NCBI GenBank assembly: GCA_025361125.1
Contig: JANYBM010000050.1
Span: 1 to 35,943 of the forward strand
Origin: Holophagaceae bacterium
GTDB taxonomy: Bacteria; Acidobacteriota; Holophagae; Holophagales; Holophagaceae
Length of the DNA stretch: 35,943 nt
Direction of reading: 5' to 3'
A model generated the notes under the pieces. It searched no databases. It was not told the origin of the DNA and was given only the letters and a program-made list of their open reading frames with translations. Positions 7,866 to 18,800 of this stretch are shown here, in pieces (within the stretch, counting starts at the first letter, position 1; every line of letters starts with the position of its first letter). Both the position numbers and the translations under genes were made by a program.

Positions 7866-8315
7866 TCAGGCTCCCGGTATGGCCAGGTCAGCCGGTTTCA
7901 ACTTGCCACTCTCCAGACCGATGATCTGGTCGAAGGCCTGACCAACCTGCTCCTTTTTATCGTCAATGTAAGCGGGACCCAAGGTGGAATCCTTTCTCCA
8001 ACGGGTCAGGAAACCGCCCAGCAAGTGGCGCTGGGGATCCTTCAGGAGTTGCCACTGGCGCGCGCTAAGGGTGTTCTTGGGCTTGCCTTGAGCGTACTCA
8101 AAGGCCTTGTCCAACCTCACGGCCAGGGCTTTAGCCTCTACCTCGTGCTGGGCATAGGGCTCCGTTGAAGCGTCCATCAGGACCCGGGCATCCACCTTCA
8201 GGGAGACGGCCTGATTGTAGGCCTGGGGATCGAAGCGGGTGATGAGCGGGGCGCACGCCGTGGAGGCCGTGAGCAGGACCACCGCGAGCCAACGCCAAAG
8301 ATTGCGACACATCAT
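7866..8315 (-). CDS. Small lipoprotein of unknown function
   Basis: This 149-residue protein has a clear lipoprotein signal (WLAVVLLTASTAC, lipidated Cys ~21), so it is exported and membrane-anchored. The mature part is charged and helical (YAQHEVEAKALAVRLDKAFEYAQGKPKNTLSARQWQLLKDPQRHLLGGFLTRWRK). I do not recognise the family. The first of two consecutive ATG codons is used here; a purine-rich GAGAGG lies upstream. It is divergent from the five-gene operon that starts at 8513 and is followed after one base by the 109-residue gene. Confidence 0.75.
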   Translation of the reverse strand: MMCRNLWRWLAVVLLTASTACAPLITRFDPQAYNQAVSLKVDARVLMDASTEPYAQHEVEAKALAVRLDKAFEYAQGKPKNTLSARQWQLLKDPQRHLLGGFLTRWRKDSTLGPAYIDDKKEQVGQAFDQIIGLESGKLKPADLAIPGA

Positions 8316-8512
8316 GCCTGCCTCTCAGAAGGATTCATGGGGTGGGTGAAGCCTCTCACAAGTCGAGGTTCGGTGAAACTCCCATCACCTCCCAGCCGAT
8401 CCGGCCATTGCCTTGAAGCATTGGAATAGATCGGGACGATGCAGGCTCCCTGTGGCTATCTTCTTAGGAGATCACTTAAAATCACTTCGTCCCCCAAGGT
8501 ACGTTTTCATCT

Positions 8513-10348
8513 ATGGCTATATTCACAAATCGTAGACGTTTCATCCTGGCGGGCGCAGCCCTGCTCCTGGTCCTTCTAGCCGGAGGCTCGGCGTGGTGGC
8601 GGATCTCCCGTCAGGTGCGCCAAGCCTTCAACGGGCCGACGCGGAACCTTCAACCCTTGCAATTCTCACCCCTGCCAATGCCGACAATGCAGGTGGAACG
8701 CTGGGGCGGCGGTGAGGTTTCGGCCTTAAGCCTTGGTTCTGAAGGGCTCGTCACTGCAGGCGCTTTCGGCGTATTCGACGGCAGCGGCGATATCACCGCG
8801 GGGTTACCCACCCTGCAGGTTTCGGCTTTTGCGTTGTGGCGGGGGCGACCGGTGGCGGGCCTGACGGCGGGTGGGCTTTGCCTGCGCCGAGATAAGGCCT
8901 GGGAAGAAGCCCGCACGGGTTTCGGCACGCTCCATGTGCGGAATCTGCAGGAGACACCCGGCGGTGAGCTGCTCATTGGCGCGCGGGAAGGTTTGTTCCG
9001 GGCCGCCTGGGGTGCCAATGTTTTGGAACGCCTGGATGGGGCGCCTGTAAGAAGCATCTCACTAGCTCCTGGTGGGTTGCCTTTTGTGGGCGGAGAGCAA
9101 GGACTGCGGCGGATCGGTGGGAACCAAGCCGCCCAGATTCCCACGCCAGATCCTTGGGTGGATGGGGTCGCGATCCTCGGCAAAGAACTGGTCGTCCTCA
9201 CGCCCAAGGGTCTGGCTCGCGGCCCCCTGGAAGGCCCGCTGCTGCCGGTTTCCGGTGCGGAGGAAACCAGCTCTTTCGCCGCCCTCGGAGTTCGGATCTT
9301 TGCGGTTTCCGAAGGCCGCCTACTGCGCTTCGAGGCTTCTGGCCGACCATCCGAAGAATTATTGTCAGCAAAAGTGACAAAGGTTTTCGCCTCCGAAGGC
9401 GTACTTTTCGCCGACACGGAAACGGGTCTGTACCGGCGCGGCAGCAGTGGTTGGACCCTGGCTCGGCCCCGTCCGGTTTCACTCCCGCCAGGCCCCTGCC
9501 ACGTGAACGCATTGGCCATGCAGGATGGACGGTTGGTGGTGGGCCTTTTCAATGGAGGTCTGGCCACAGGCACGCCAAATGGAGCTACGTGGACCTGGAA
9601 CGCAGTACCGGGTTCCGTCGCCTGGGGTGTCAACGCGCTGTTGAATACGGGCGGCACACTTTACGTAGCCAGCCTGCGGGGTGTTGCACGGCTTGAGGGT
9701 GGGAAGCTCAAACCGGTAGAACCCCTCGATGCGGGAGCAGCCTTCTCCCTGGCCTCCACCCGGGACGGCGTGGCCATGGGCTTCGGACAAGGCGTGTTGC
9801 TGCCAGGATCACGTCTCCTCTCGGCTTTTCATGGTTTGCCAGGCAACCAGGCGCTGGCCCTGCTTCAAGGACCCAGTGAGCAGGCCCTCCTATTCGTTGG
9901 AACGCCTTCGGGGCTGGGCGCCATTGCAGGCTCCAAGGTGGCTTGGCGCACCACTTCAGGGGATGGAAAACTTCCCCATCCCTGGGTCACAGCCTTGGCC
10001 TTCATTGGAGAGGACCTTTACATCGGCACCTTTGGCGGTGGCGTAGTTCGACGCAGCACTGGCAGCAGTGCGCTGAACAGCCCTGGTCTTTTCGAGGCAT
10101 TTCCTGAAACGGCAGCTCAGAAAGTGAACACCGGCTGTCTGGTGGAAGTCGGCGGGCGCTTGTATATGGGCACCGATGGTCGCGGGCTCTGGCGCCTTAG
10201 CATTGATGGGAGCCGTTTCACTCAAGTGAAAGTTCCGCTACCCTCATCGCACGTCACCGCGCTTTTTCCGGGCAAAGATGCCCTTTTCGTCGGCACCGAT
10301 GAAGGTTTGGTCCGGCTGCCTCTAGCACTTCCTGAGGAACTCAACTGA
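8513..10348 (+). CDS. Membrane-anchored beta-propeller protein, first gene of the five-gene operon
   Basis: A 611-residue protein with an N-terminal RRR followed by a hydrophobic segment (residues ~10-28, FILAGAALLLVLLAGGSAWW), which should anchor it in the inner membrane with the bulk outside. The rest is a long series of short beta repeats with GG and GL turns, such as GGELLIGAREGLFRAAW, GVLFADTETGLYRRG, LYIGTFGGGVVRRS and LYMGTDGRGLWRLS. These resemble the sensory propeller repeats (Reg_prop type) of two-component proteins, but no kinase or DNA-binding domain follows. The N-terminus is slightly Tat-like (RRxFI), not convincingly so. The ribosome site AAGG is rather far from the ATG. It ends one base before the VIT/vWA gene. 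Confidence 0.8.
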   Translation: MAIFTNRRRFILAGAALLLVLLAGGSAWWRISRQVRQAFNGPTRNLQPLQFSPLPMPTMQVERWGGGEVSALSLGSEGLVTAGAFGVFDGSGDITAGLPTLQVSAFALWRGRPVAGLTAGGLCLRRDKAWEEARTGFGTLHVRNLQETPGGELLIGAREGLFRAAWGANVLERLDGAPVRSISLAPGGLPFVGGEQGLRRIGGNQAAQIPTPDPWVDGVAILGKELVVLTPKGLARGPLEGPLLPVSGAEETSSFAALGVRIFAVSEGRLLRFEASGRPSEELLSAKVTKVFASEGVLFADTETGLYRRGSSGWTLARPRPVSLPPGPCHVNALAMQDGRLVVGLFNGGLATGTPNGATWTWNAVPGSVAWGVNALLNTGGTLYVASLRGVARLEGGKLKPVEPLDAGAAFSLASTRDGVAMGFGQGVLLPGSRLLSAFHGLPGNQALALLQGPSEQALLFVGTPSGLGAIAGSKVAWRTTSGDGKLPHPWVTALAFIGEDLYIGTFGGGVVRRSTGSSALNSPGLFEAFPETAAQKVNTGCLVEVGGRLYMGTDGRGLWRLSIDGSRFTQVKVPLPSSHVTALFPGKDALFVGTDEGLVRLPLALPEELN

Positions 10349-10349
10349 T

Positions 10350-12896
10350 ATGCGCAACGTATCAACTTTCCAACGGGGGGACCACCTGGGCCCTGGGCCC
10401 TGCTCCATCTATCAGGCGCTCTCGCGCCCTCCCAGTCACTTCGTTCCTGGAAATGGAGCCTCCCCCCCGAACCCCCGCTCGGAGCTCGGGCAAAGCCCTC
10501 GCCCTCGCCCATGGGTCTCCCTATTCCTTCTCATCCTTGTTCTCATCCTTGCCACCGCCGCACCCCTCCGTGCCCAGGCGGGGCTCCTGGTGCCCACCAG
10601 CTCCGGGCGTTCCGACGCGTCAGTGGTTTCGCTCCGGGAGATGACCATTGATATCGGCATCGCGCGGGGCTACGCGCGGGTGAATGTGCGGCAGGTCTTC
10701 GAGAACCACACCAGCGCGGTGCAGGAAGGCACCTACCGCTTCGCCCTGCCCCCCAGCGCGGCGGTGGGCGACTTCGCCATCTGGGATGGCCTGCAACGCA
10801 TCCCCGGAGTGATTCTGGAGAAGCAGCGGGCTCGCGCCATCTACCGCGAACTGGCCCGGCAGCGCATTGATCCGGGGCTGCTCCAGCAAGGCGAGGAGGA
10901 AGACGCGGACGCCGGAAAGAGCGGGTCCGGCGCGCGGCCGACCGGTGGCGCTCTTTTCTCCGTCACGGTTTCGCCCATCCCGCCCATGGCCACCAAGCGC
11001 CTGGAGATGCAGTTCCAACAGGAGATCCCTTTCATTGATGGCGTCGGTGAGTTTCGCTTGGTGCTGCGCCCCCCTGACGGTGAAGCCCCCACGGCTCGCA
11101 CGATCACCGTGCGCGTGAAACTGGAGGACGGTATTTTCGAACCCATGCGGTCCGGCCTGCCACTTAAGCCCTCCGCCGAAGGCGCTGAATTCACCGGCAG
11201 CACTGTGAAGTTGGAGCGTGACATCGCCTTTCGCATCAAGCCGAAGAACGCTGCCGTATTTCGCCTTTCCGCCTTCCGAAATCCAGATGGCATGTTGCCC
11301 GATGGTCTCGCCCTCGCGCCCTGGGAGCGCCCTTCTGAAATCCCACCGGAAAAAGATGGCTTCTTCCTCCTGGAAGCGACACCGCCCATGGGTGCAGGTG
11401 CAGGTGCGGCCCGCAAACCATCCAACGGCCAGGCTGCGAGCCCGGAGTCCCAAGATTCCCAACGCCCTGCACAATCCCTGGCCATCCTCTTCGATACTTC
11501 TCTGGGCCATCGTTGGGCGGGATTGGAAACCGCCTACGGACAGCTGGTGCGGGTCCTTCATGATCTGCGGCCGTCAGACCAATTCGCGCTCATTCCCTAC
11601 GACCGCAAACCCGCGCCCAATCCGGCGCTGAAGCATGGCACCGCCAGTGAAATCGAGAGCGAGCTGAATGCCCTGCGGAGCCGCGCCCTGGGCCCCGGCG
11701 CCAATCTGGCCGCAGCGCTTCAAGCCGCGCGCAAGACGCTGGGCGCCAAGGGTCGCATCCTGGTGCTCACCAGTGGCCAGGGGCCGTTCAGCTCCAAGGC
11801 CTTGGAAGCCGCCGCCGGAACTCTGCCAATCTTTACGGTGGTGACCACCGGCGAAGCTGGCGAAGCGCTGCGCGCCGCCTCAGACCAAGTGCTCAGCCCC
11901 ACCGCCACGGAAATTGAAACCGATCTTTTCTTCCGGCGGCTGCTGGCCCCGGTCGAAAAGTCGGAAGCAAAAGCGCAAGCCGGAAATGACGAGGATGTGC
12001 CCTTCAAGGTGAGCGGCGGCGAGCCCAAGCTGCGCCACATCTACCCGGTGCTGGTGCAGCCCATGACCGCGGGCAGTTTATCGGGTTGGGTGGGTCGTTA
12101 CGCAACGCCCCAACCCAAACTACGCTTCACGTTGGCGTCCAATCTGCTGCCCGGTGGCTCCGCATTCCTTGAAGCTGCCCTTCCCGAGAAGGCCCTGGAC
12201 GCCCGCGATCTGCCCCGGCGCTGGGCTCGCGCCCGGGTGGACGATCTGCTGGCGCGCATCGAAGCCGACGGCGAAAAGCGTGAATGGATCGAAGAAATCA
12301 TCGCCCTTTCCAAACGCTATAAATTCATCACGCCCTACACGGCTTTTCTAGCGGCGCCGCGCTCCCTGCTGCGGCCGCGCCGCATCCAGCCTGGAGATCC
12401 CGTGTTGCGGGTGGAATGCGATGCGGGCACACGAACCGCCACGGCCCTGTTCCCTTTCGGTCTGAAACTTGATCTGGTGCACCGCCCAGGAACGAATGTA
12501 TGGGAAGGCCGATTCCTGGTGCCTGAAGGTTTCCGGGATGGCCGCTACGCTGTGCGCATTCTGCTGCATGATTCCAGCGGCGCTGTGGTCTCCGAAACCA
12601 AGCACTTCATCCTGGATGGCAAGGCTCCTGAAATCCGACCCGAACTCCCCGCCTCCGTCCGGCCCGGTGAGGTGGTGCAGATCAGAGCCCGCACCGACGA
12701 GGATGTGGTTTTCCTCAGCGCCCGACTCGGCGACGGCGCGCCCGTGCCCCTGCGCTGGGACCCCATCGCGAAATGTTCCGTGGGGCTCCTGCGGGTGCCC
12801 GAAGGTCCAACCGGATCCCGCGAGATCGTTTTCGAAGCCGTGGATGGTGCCAAGAACCGCGGCTTTGCCCGCGCTTCGCTGGAGGTGAAGCCGTGA
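10350..12896 (+). CDS. VIT and vWA domain protein with degraded metal site
   Basis: At 848 residues, it has a long polar, Pro-rich N-terminus (~1-55), then a hydrophobic segment (SLFLLILVLILATAAPLRAQA) that acts as signal or anchor. A VIT-type domain follows (~75-215: YARVNVRQVFENHTS, EGTYRFALPP, EKQRARAIYRELARQ), then a vWA domain (~378-545) and a C-terminal beta region (~660-848) with Ig-like repeats. VIT/vWA proteins are surface or periplasmic protein-binding modules. The vWA metal site is unusual: DTSLG (D382, G386) replaces DxSxS, A451 stands where the metal-binding Thr is expected, and S475 replaces the usual Asp in LTDG. It starts 1 bp after the propeller gene and overlaps the next gene (GTGA). 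Confidence 0.85.
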   Translation: MRNVSTFQRGDHLGPGPCSIYQALSRPPSHFVPGNGASPPNPRSELGQSPRPRPWVSLFLLILVLILATAAPLRAQAGLLVPTSSGRSDASVVSLREMTIDIGIARGYARVNVRQVFENHTSAVQEGTYRFALPPSAAVGDFAIWDGLQRIPGVILEKQRARAIYRELARQRIDPGLLQQGEEEDADAGKSGSGARPTGGALFSVTVSPIPPMATKRLEMQFQQEIPFIDGVGEFRLVLRPPDGEAPTARTITVRVKLEDGIFEPMRSGLPLKPSAEGAEFTGSTVKLERDIAFRIKPKNAAVFRLSAFRNPDGMLPDGLALAPWERPSEIPPEKDGFFLLEATPPMGAGAGAARKPSNGQAASPESQDSQRPAQSLAILFDTSLGHRWAGLETAYGQLVRVLHDLRPSDQFALIPYDRKPAPNPALKHGTASEIESELNALRSRALGPGANLAAALQAARKTLGAKGRILVLTSGQGPFSSKALEAAAGTLPIFTVVTTGEAGEALRAASDQVLSPTATEIETDLFFRRLLAPVEKSEAKAQAGNDEDVPFKVSGGEPKLRHIYPVLVQPMTAGSLSGWVGRYATPQPKLRFTLASNLLPGGSAFLEAALPEKALDARDLPRRWARARVDDLLARIEADGEKREWIEEIIALSKRYKFITPYTAFLAAPRSLLRPRRIQPGDPVLRVECDAGTRTATALFPFGLKLDLVHRPGTNVWEGRFLVPEGFRDGRYAVRILLHDSSGAVVSETKHFILDGKAPEIRPELPASVRPGEVVQIRARTDEDVVFLSARLGDGAPVPLRWDPIAKCSVGLLRVPEGPTGSREIVFEAVDGAKNRGFARASLEVKP

Positions 12897-15800
12897 ACCG
12901 CCGTCCCGCGATTCTCATCCTGCTCGCCCTGGGTTCCCTGGGGTCCATCGGCGCCATGCGTATGCCTTGGGAAGACATGACCCCAGCGGACTGGATTTAT
13001 TCCGTGGCCACGCGCTTTGCGGCGGTGGATGGCCATCAAGTCCATTATCCAACTCCTACGCCGGAATTGGCTCGCTTATTGGAAGGGCGCAAGGAAGCGG
13101 CTGCCCTGCGCCACCTGGCGGAAGCGAAACTGGCCCTGGGCGATCGCGCGGGCGCCCTTGCGGCCATGGGAAAGTGGTCCGAAGCCGAAGCCGCTTCGTC
13201 ACCCATCGCCGGTGCCGAAGCGTGGGCGGAAACCTCCCGCTGGGCCGCGGCGCATCTGGAAATGGCGGCCGCTTTCCGCGCCGCAGAAACAGCTCTGCCG
13301 GGCCTTCCAACCGACAAGAAAATGGCCCTGTCCAAAGAACGCATCGCCTGGACCGATCAGCATCCAGACTTTGCCGATGCCATCGCGTTGCGCAAAGCGC
13401 AGTCCCAGATGTTTCCCGAGGATGGACCTTCTTTGGAGGCATGGCTGCGCTCGCTGGAAAAGGCCGGGCACCTGGCGGAAGCGGATGCGGCGCTGGCCGC
13501 CAGCAAGGCCATGGATGCCGAACGCCGTCTCTTGCTGCGTTCGGACCTGCTAGCGGATCACAAGGACTTGAAAGGCGCTTTCCAGGTTTTGGATACCGCC
13601 ATTGTCGAGCCCTGGTCCATGGACGTGCGGCAGGCTTACACCAAACGCGTGGACGCAGGCGCAGCCCAGGCGCCGGAAGGTTGGCGCAGCATATTGGATA
13701 CTCGTTTTGACGCCGGTGCTTTGGTGCGCTTGGCCACCTATCATCAGGGTCAGGGTCGTGGCGATGCAGCGGCAGAATTGCTGCGGCAGGTGGAACGCCG
13801 CCATGAAAAGAATTTTGGACGCCAAGAATTTCTGCTGATGGCACGGCTCCACAGCGAGATTGACGCGGCCCCGGAAGCCTTCCGCGCCACCCTTGCGGCC
13901 GCCCACCTGGGTACCCAGGAGGAGCAGATTTCTGATCTCGCCGCTCTGGCCAAACTGGCCCTCAGAGCTGGCGGACGCCCCCTCGCCTGGGGCAGCTACA
14001 ACGATGAGCATTACAAGTGGGTGGCGAGTCTCGACCGCACGCCGGGCTTCTGGACCGGTGGCCTTTCCTTCCTCCTCACGGGTGGTGACTGGAAGGAAGC
14101 ACTGGCCCACCTGGAAAATGAATCCCTGCCCGACCGCACCTTCACCACCGCCCGCGCCCTGGCGGACGTGCTGGCGCGGCGCGCGCCCAACCATTCGGAG
14201 CTGCCCGCATTGCGCGTGGCCATCATGGAGCGCTACGTGCAGCGGGGCGAAGGCCGCGCGGCGCTGGAGCTGCTTCCCTTGGTGGCATCAGCCGCCGCCA
14301 CTCCCGCCGTGATGGATGACGCCCATCGCGTAGCCTTGTTGGCGGTCCGGCAGGTGAAGATTCCACTGCTTGAAGAAGTTCGGCTCTACCAAGCCCGCCT
14401 CAAGTATCTCGCCGCGGACGGTGCCAAGCCTTCAGAAGTCAGCGCGGCAGGGAGCCACCAGGAAGAGTCCTCCAGCGATGAAGCGGAGAGTGGAGAAAGC
14501 CCAGCCGATGAGGCTGGCAGCAGTGAAGGCCGTGAAAGGAATGCCCGCCCCTGGACCCGCCCCCACCCGGTCCGCCGCGCGCAAACCTATGCGGGTCTTT
14601 TGGAAGAAGCCGTCGCGCGTCTGGACGACCAGGACAAGTCCCACCGGGCTTCCCTGGGCCTGATGCTCGGTGAAATGGACCGCATGCCGGACGCGGAGAG
14701 CCTTTGGTTGAATCTGGCTTCACGGCTGGAAAGCTGGAACTTGGACGACGATCTTGGCCCTCGCTACGAGCAAGCCTTGAAACACTTTCAGGACACGGGC
14801 ATCTGGGCCCGCACCGCCCGGTGGTACGCCCGGCGCAGCCGCCATTCCGAGCTGCGCAACCTCGCCAGCGAAGTCGCTGACAAATTCCGCGGCACAGCAT
14901 TGTTTACCCGAGCCGATGGCGCCAGCGACATTCATGTGGAGATCCCTGATCAACCCACCATGGGTGGGCGCGTGCGCATGGTGCAGTGGGCGGATTGGAT
15001 CCGCTTCAAAGCCCTGGAGCGCTTCCCCCACAGCCCTGCGGTCTTCCGAGAAGCAGACCGATTGGTGACCGCGAGCCATTGGCAGCAGCGCCAAACAGAC
15101 CCAGCGTGGACCACCGCTCACGTAGCGCCCGTCGTCATCCCAGACGCCCTCATGGAAGCGCGCCGCTGGGCTATCCTGTTCGTGGATGCAGGGCAGCGGG
15201 AAGCCTGGTTCGCGGACGCCATGCGCCACGGCACCCTTGAAACCAAACTTGTGGCGCTGGAAGGCGGCACGGATCGCACGCCCGTGGAAGAGTTGCTGCT
15301 CTTCGAAGGCTGGTCCCGCCTCTCCCAATTCGAACGCGCCGCCAGCGCCGCGGATCATCTTGCAGTGAACTATCCCGGGGATGGCGACCTGGCCCGGCGC
15401 GTGCTATCGCTGCACCGCAGTTTGAATGGGCTGGAAACATCCCACGGCGCCCTGGCGCGGGCGCTGGTGCAGCGCACAGCGCCGGCCTTGCTGGATGCCG
15501 CGTCGCTGTGGACGGAGCTGGGCGAGATGGAAGAAGATCGCGGCCAGTCCACAGCGGCCATGGAACTATGGAAAAACGTCCTGGGTCGCGACACCCGAAA
15601 TCCGGCGCGGATATCGGAATTAGCCACCTTGCTCTGGGACTACAACCATGACAAGGAAGCCCTTCAAGTCGTGGCGGAAGGCCGTAAGGCCATGGGCCGC
15701 CCTCGCTTCTTCGCCTTCGAAACCGGCGTGCTGCGGGAGAACGTAAAGGATCTGGATGGCGCCATCCGCGAGTACCTGGACGCCCTGCGCCCGGAGACCG

Positions 15801-18800
15801 GCGATGGCTATTTCTCATGGTTCGAGCGGGATCAGCGCTCCCTGCGCCGCTTGGCTCAACTGCTCAGCCGGGACCGGGTCTACCGCCGCGTGGAACAGCG
15901 CATCAAGGAGCTCCATCCCGGTGCCAGCGAAGATGAACATGCCTTGGCCGCGTTCCTGCCCATCGCCACCCTTGAAACGCCCGAACCCGGCTTGGCCTAT
16001 GACGCCGATGACTGGATGGATGGCATGGACCAGCCCAACGATCCGAAAGGTCGAGAGGCACGTGACGATAAGCGTGACGCCAACCGTCCCGCGGAACACC
16101 ACGCCATTGATCACCTTGGCGACGCCCTGCTCGAAAAGAGCCGGGACATGATCGCCCAGGCTAGTGCCGCGCCCTTCCTGGACGCCATCGAGACCTGGAG
16201 CAGCCACCTCATCGAAGCCCGCTGGAAACAGGATCGCATCGTCACTTACCGGGACGCCATCATGGCTCGACGAGCCAAGCTGGCTGCGGGTGAGGAGGAT
16301 CGCATCCGATTGGAAACAACCCGGGCTGCCTACTTGGCCGAGCACGGTCGCGTGGTGGATGCCGATGCTGTGTGGGCCTCCCTGGACTCCCGGATCAATG
16401 CCTTGCCCGAAGGCTCTGTGAAAGTGAAGGCCGAAGCTGCCCGCGCGGTCTATGTGGAACGCGCCAAGGGTGTGCCCGCCGCAGCTCAGGAATGGGCGCG
16501 CATCACCGGCCGCCATCCCTGGAGCCTGGGCCTATTGGAAGATCGCCTTGCTTTTCTGAATCGCGTTGGCATGGGTAAGGAAGCCCGCGCGGTCCTTGAG
16601 GCGGTCCTGCCCCAGGCTGCCACGGGCCACAAGGAAGGTTTCCTGGAGCGCCTCACTACCGAATCCCTCGCGGCTTCAGACCTGGCACAGGCGCGCCGCG
16701 CCGTGACCTTGTTGCTGACTCAGGAAAATTTGGAAGATGCACGGCGTCTGGGCGCCATCCACCTTCAAGCCCGCCTCGCTTTTAAAGAAAATCCGGCCTG
16801 GGATCCCTATCCCCTCGCCAAGGCCGAAGCACTCAAACTCAAACCCGAACTGCACGCGGATCTCTATCACGAACTGGCCCGCGCTGCGGACCTGGAGAAA
16901 GCCACCGCGCAAACGCCGGGCCTTTGGATTGAGGCCCTGAATCGTCGCACGGAGCGCGGATGGTTGCTGGCGGCCGGCCGTTCGGCTCAAGCCGCCGGGA
17001 AGGGCAAGGATCTGCTTGCCTTTTTCGAGAAACAGCGGGAACACAGCCCTCGAGACGTTCGCTGGGCGGTGGCGGTGCGCGATATCCGGCGTGCTTTTCA
17101 TGAGGTGGATGGCGCCATCGAAGCCGCGAAAATGGCCGTCTCGGTGCGACCCGAGAAAGAAAATCTTTGGCAGGAAGCCGTAGAACTGATGGTGCGCGCG
17201 GACCGGCTTAAGGAAGCCGCAGACTACCTGGAGGGCTGGAACCGTCCGCGCCCTGCGGATGAAAGCGTGGCCCGCTGGCGCGGCGGACTTTATGCCCGCA
17301 TCGGTGAAAGCCAGCGCGCTCTGGCACTAGAGCAGGCCGCTCTTGCGGCCTATAAAAAGGAAAACGGGTCCCAGGAAAACTCGGACGAAGAACTGGCCCA
17401 ACGTCGCGCCCGCGCCGCTTCACGACTCTTTGAATACGGCTTGCCGGACCTCGCCATAGACCTTTACTCGGCCAAAGGTGACATCCGCGCATTGGGGGGC
17501 AGCAAGCTATCCCTGGAGCGCCAGGGTGAGCTCGCGCTGCTCACGAACCAGTTCCAGCGTTTTGTGACCATGGCCTCATCGGAGCCCCAATTCCTTTCCA
17601 GCGCCGCTTCTATCCTGGAGCGTCATGGGCGACCGGAGCAAAAAGAAGAAATGCGGGCCTTCCTCATCCGCACGATCTTCCCCATCCAGGCGGCGCAACC
17701 CGACTACAGCGCGTTAAGGCAATGGTGGTCATTCGTCGGCACATCAGGTCTCGAACCTGGCGTGCGGGCCGCCCTGGCACTGCGGCTGCTGGCCCAGCGT
17801 CCAGGCCCCTGGCAGGCGACGCCGCCGCTGGCCTACGCCGTGTCAGTGGGCGCGGCGATCGTGCAAGCCAAAACAGAAGCCAACGTGACCTATTTCTATT
17901 TTCAGGAGCCGGATCTTTCGGGGCTCTGGGTTCGCGATCTGGTGCGCCGCGATCGCGCAGATGAACTGTTAGCCTTCATGGAACCTCGATGGCAGGAATT
18001 GCTGACTGAAGTCCGCGGCCAGAGCGCCCTCAATGATAAAAGCAAGCGCCTGTGGTGGGCGTGGTGGCTGGACGATCCGGCCTCTCTCGAAGCATGGCTT
18101 CGGGCAGCGTCATCCAAGCCCGAAAAGCTGCGCGAGCTGGCAGAAATCATGAGCGATCGGCGCGCCTGGGACCGCTTTTGGGTGCTGGCCGCACGCAACT
18201 GGAACGCATCTGAATTAATATCCGTGCTGACACCCGAATCCCGCACCGCCTGGTTCCGTTTCTGGGAACCACCGATGTCCTCAGATCCTGTGCTGGTGGC
18301 ACGCCGCCACGTGACGGAAAGTGTGACGGCGGCAATGGAGCGATTGGTGCAAAACAAGCCCCGCGCTGCGGAAGATCCGCTCCTGGTGAAGCTCCGGGGA
18401 CCTGGCACCGTGGGCGAGGTTTTGGGTCACGACGCCCGCTGGACCTGGGCCGAGTTCAAGCCCCGCACCAACGCCAAAGGCGAACTGGTGGAACTGGGCG
18501 AGGACCGCATCATCGGTCAGGGCGCCGACGCGGGCCGTATTCCCGGTGCTCTTTGGGGTGATCGCCCCGGCGAAGCCTGGTACGTATTGGAAGCCTTGGC
18601 CCGCTATCGCCAGGGCGACCACACCGCGCCTTACCTGCCCTTTGCGGTGCCCCAACGGGGTGCCGAAACTGCCCGCGCCCTTTTGGCCCTTCGCCTGTCC
18701 CAGGCCATGGGCGATCTACCCCTGGCGCTGGAACTGGAAGCCGAACATCCCGGTCCCGAAGCGGATCGCGCGTGGCTGGAAGGCCGGGTGGGCCTGTTCG

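Noticed and set aside
7406-7924. 172-codon plus-strand frame over the small helical-protein gene
   Set aside because: It runs antisense to two well-supported, coupled minus-strand genes and has no family resemblance.
8650-9657. 335-codon minus-strand frame inside the propeller gene
   Set aside because: Antisense frame with Arg/Pro/Ser-rich product; the plus-strand frame has clear propeller repeats.
12773-12892. Longer start for the giant helical protein
   Set aside because: Those 40 codons only shadow the end of the VIT/vWA gene; GTG at 12893 has GGAGGTGA and a hydrophobic N-terminus.
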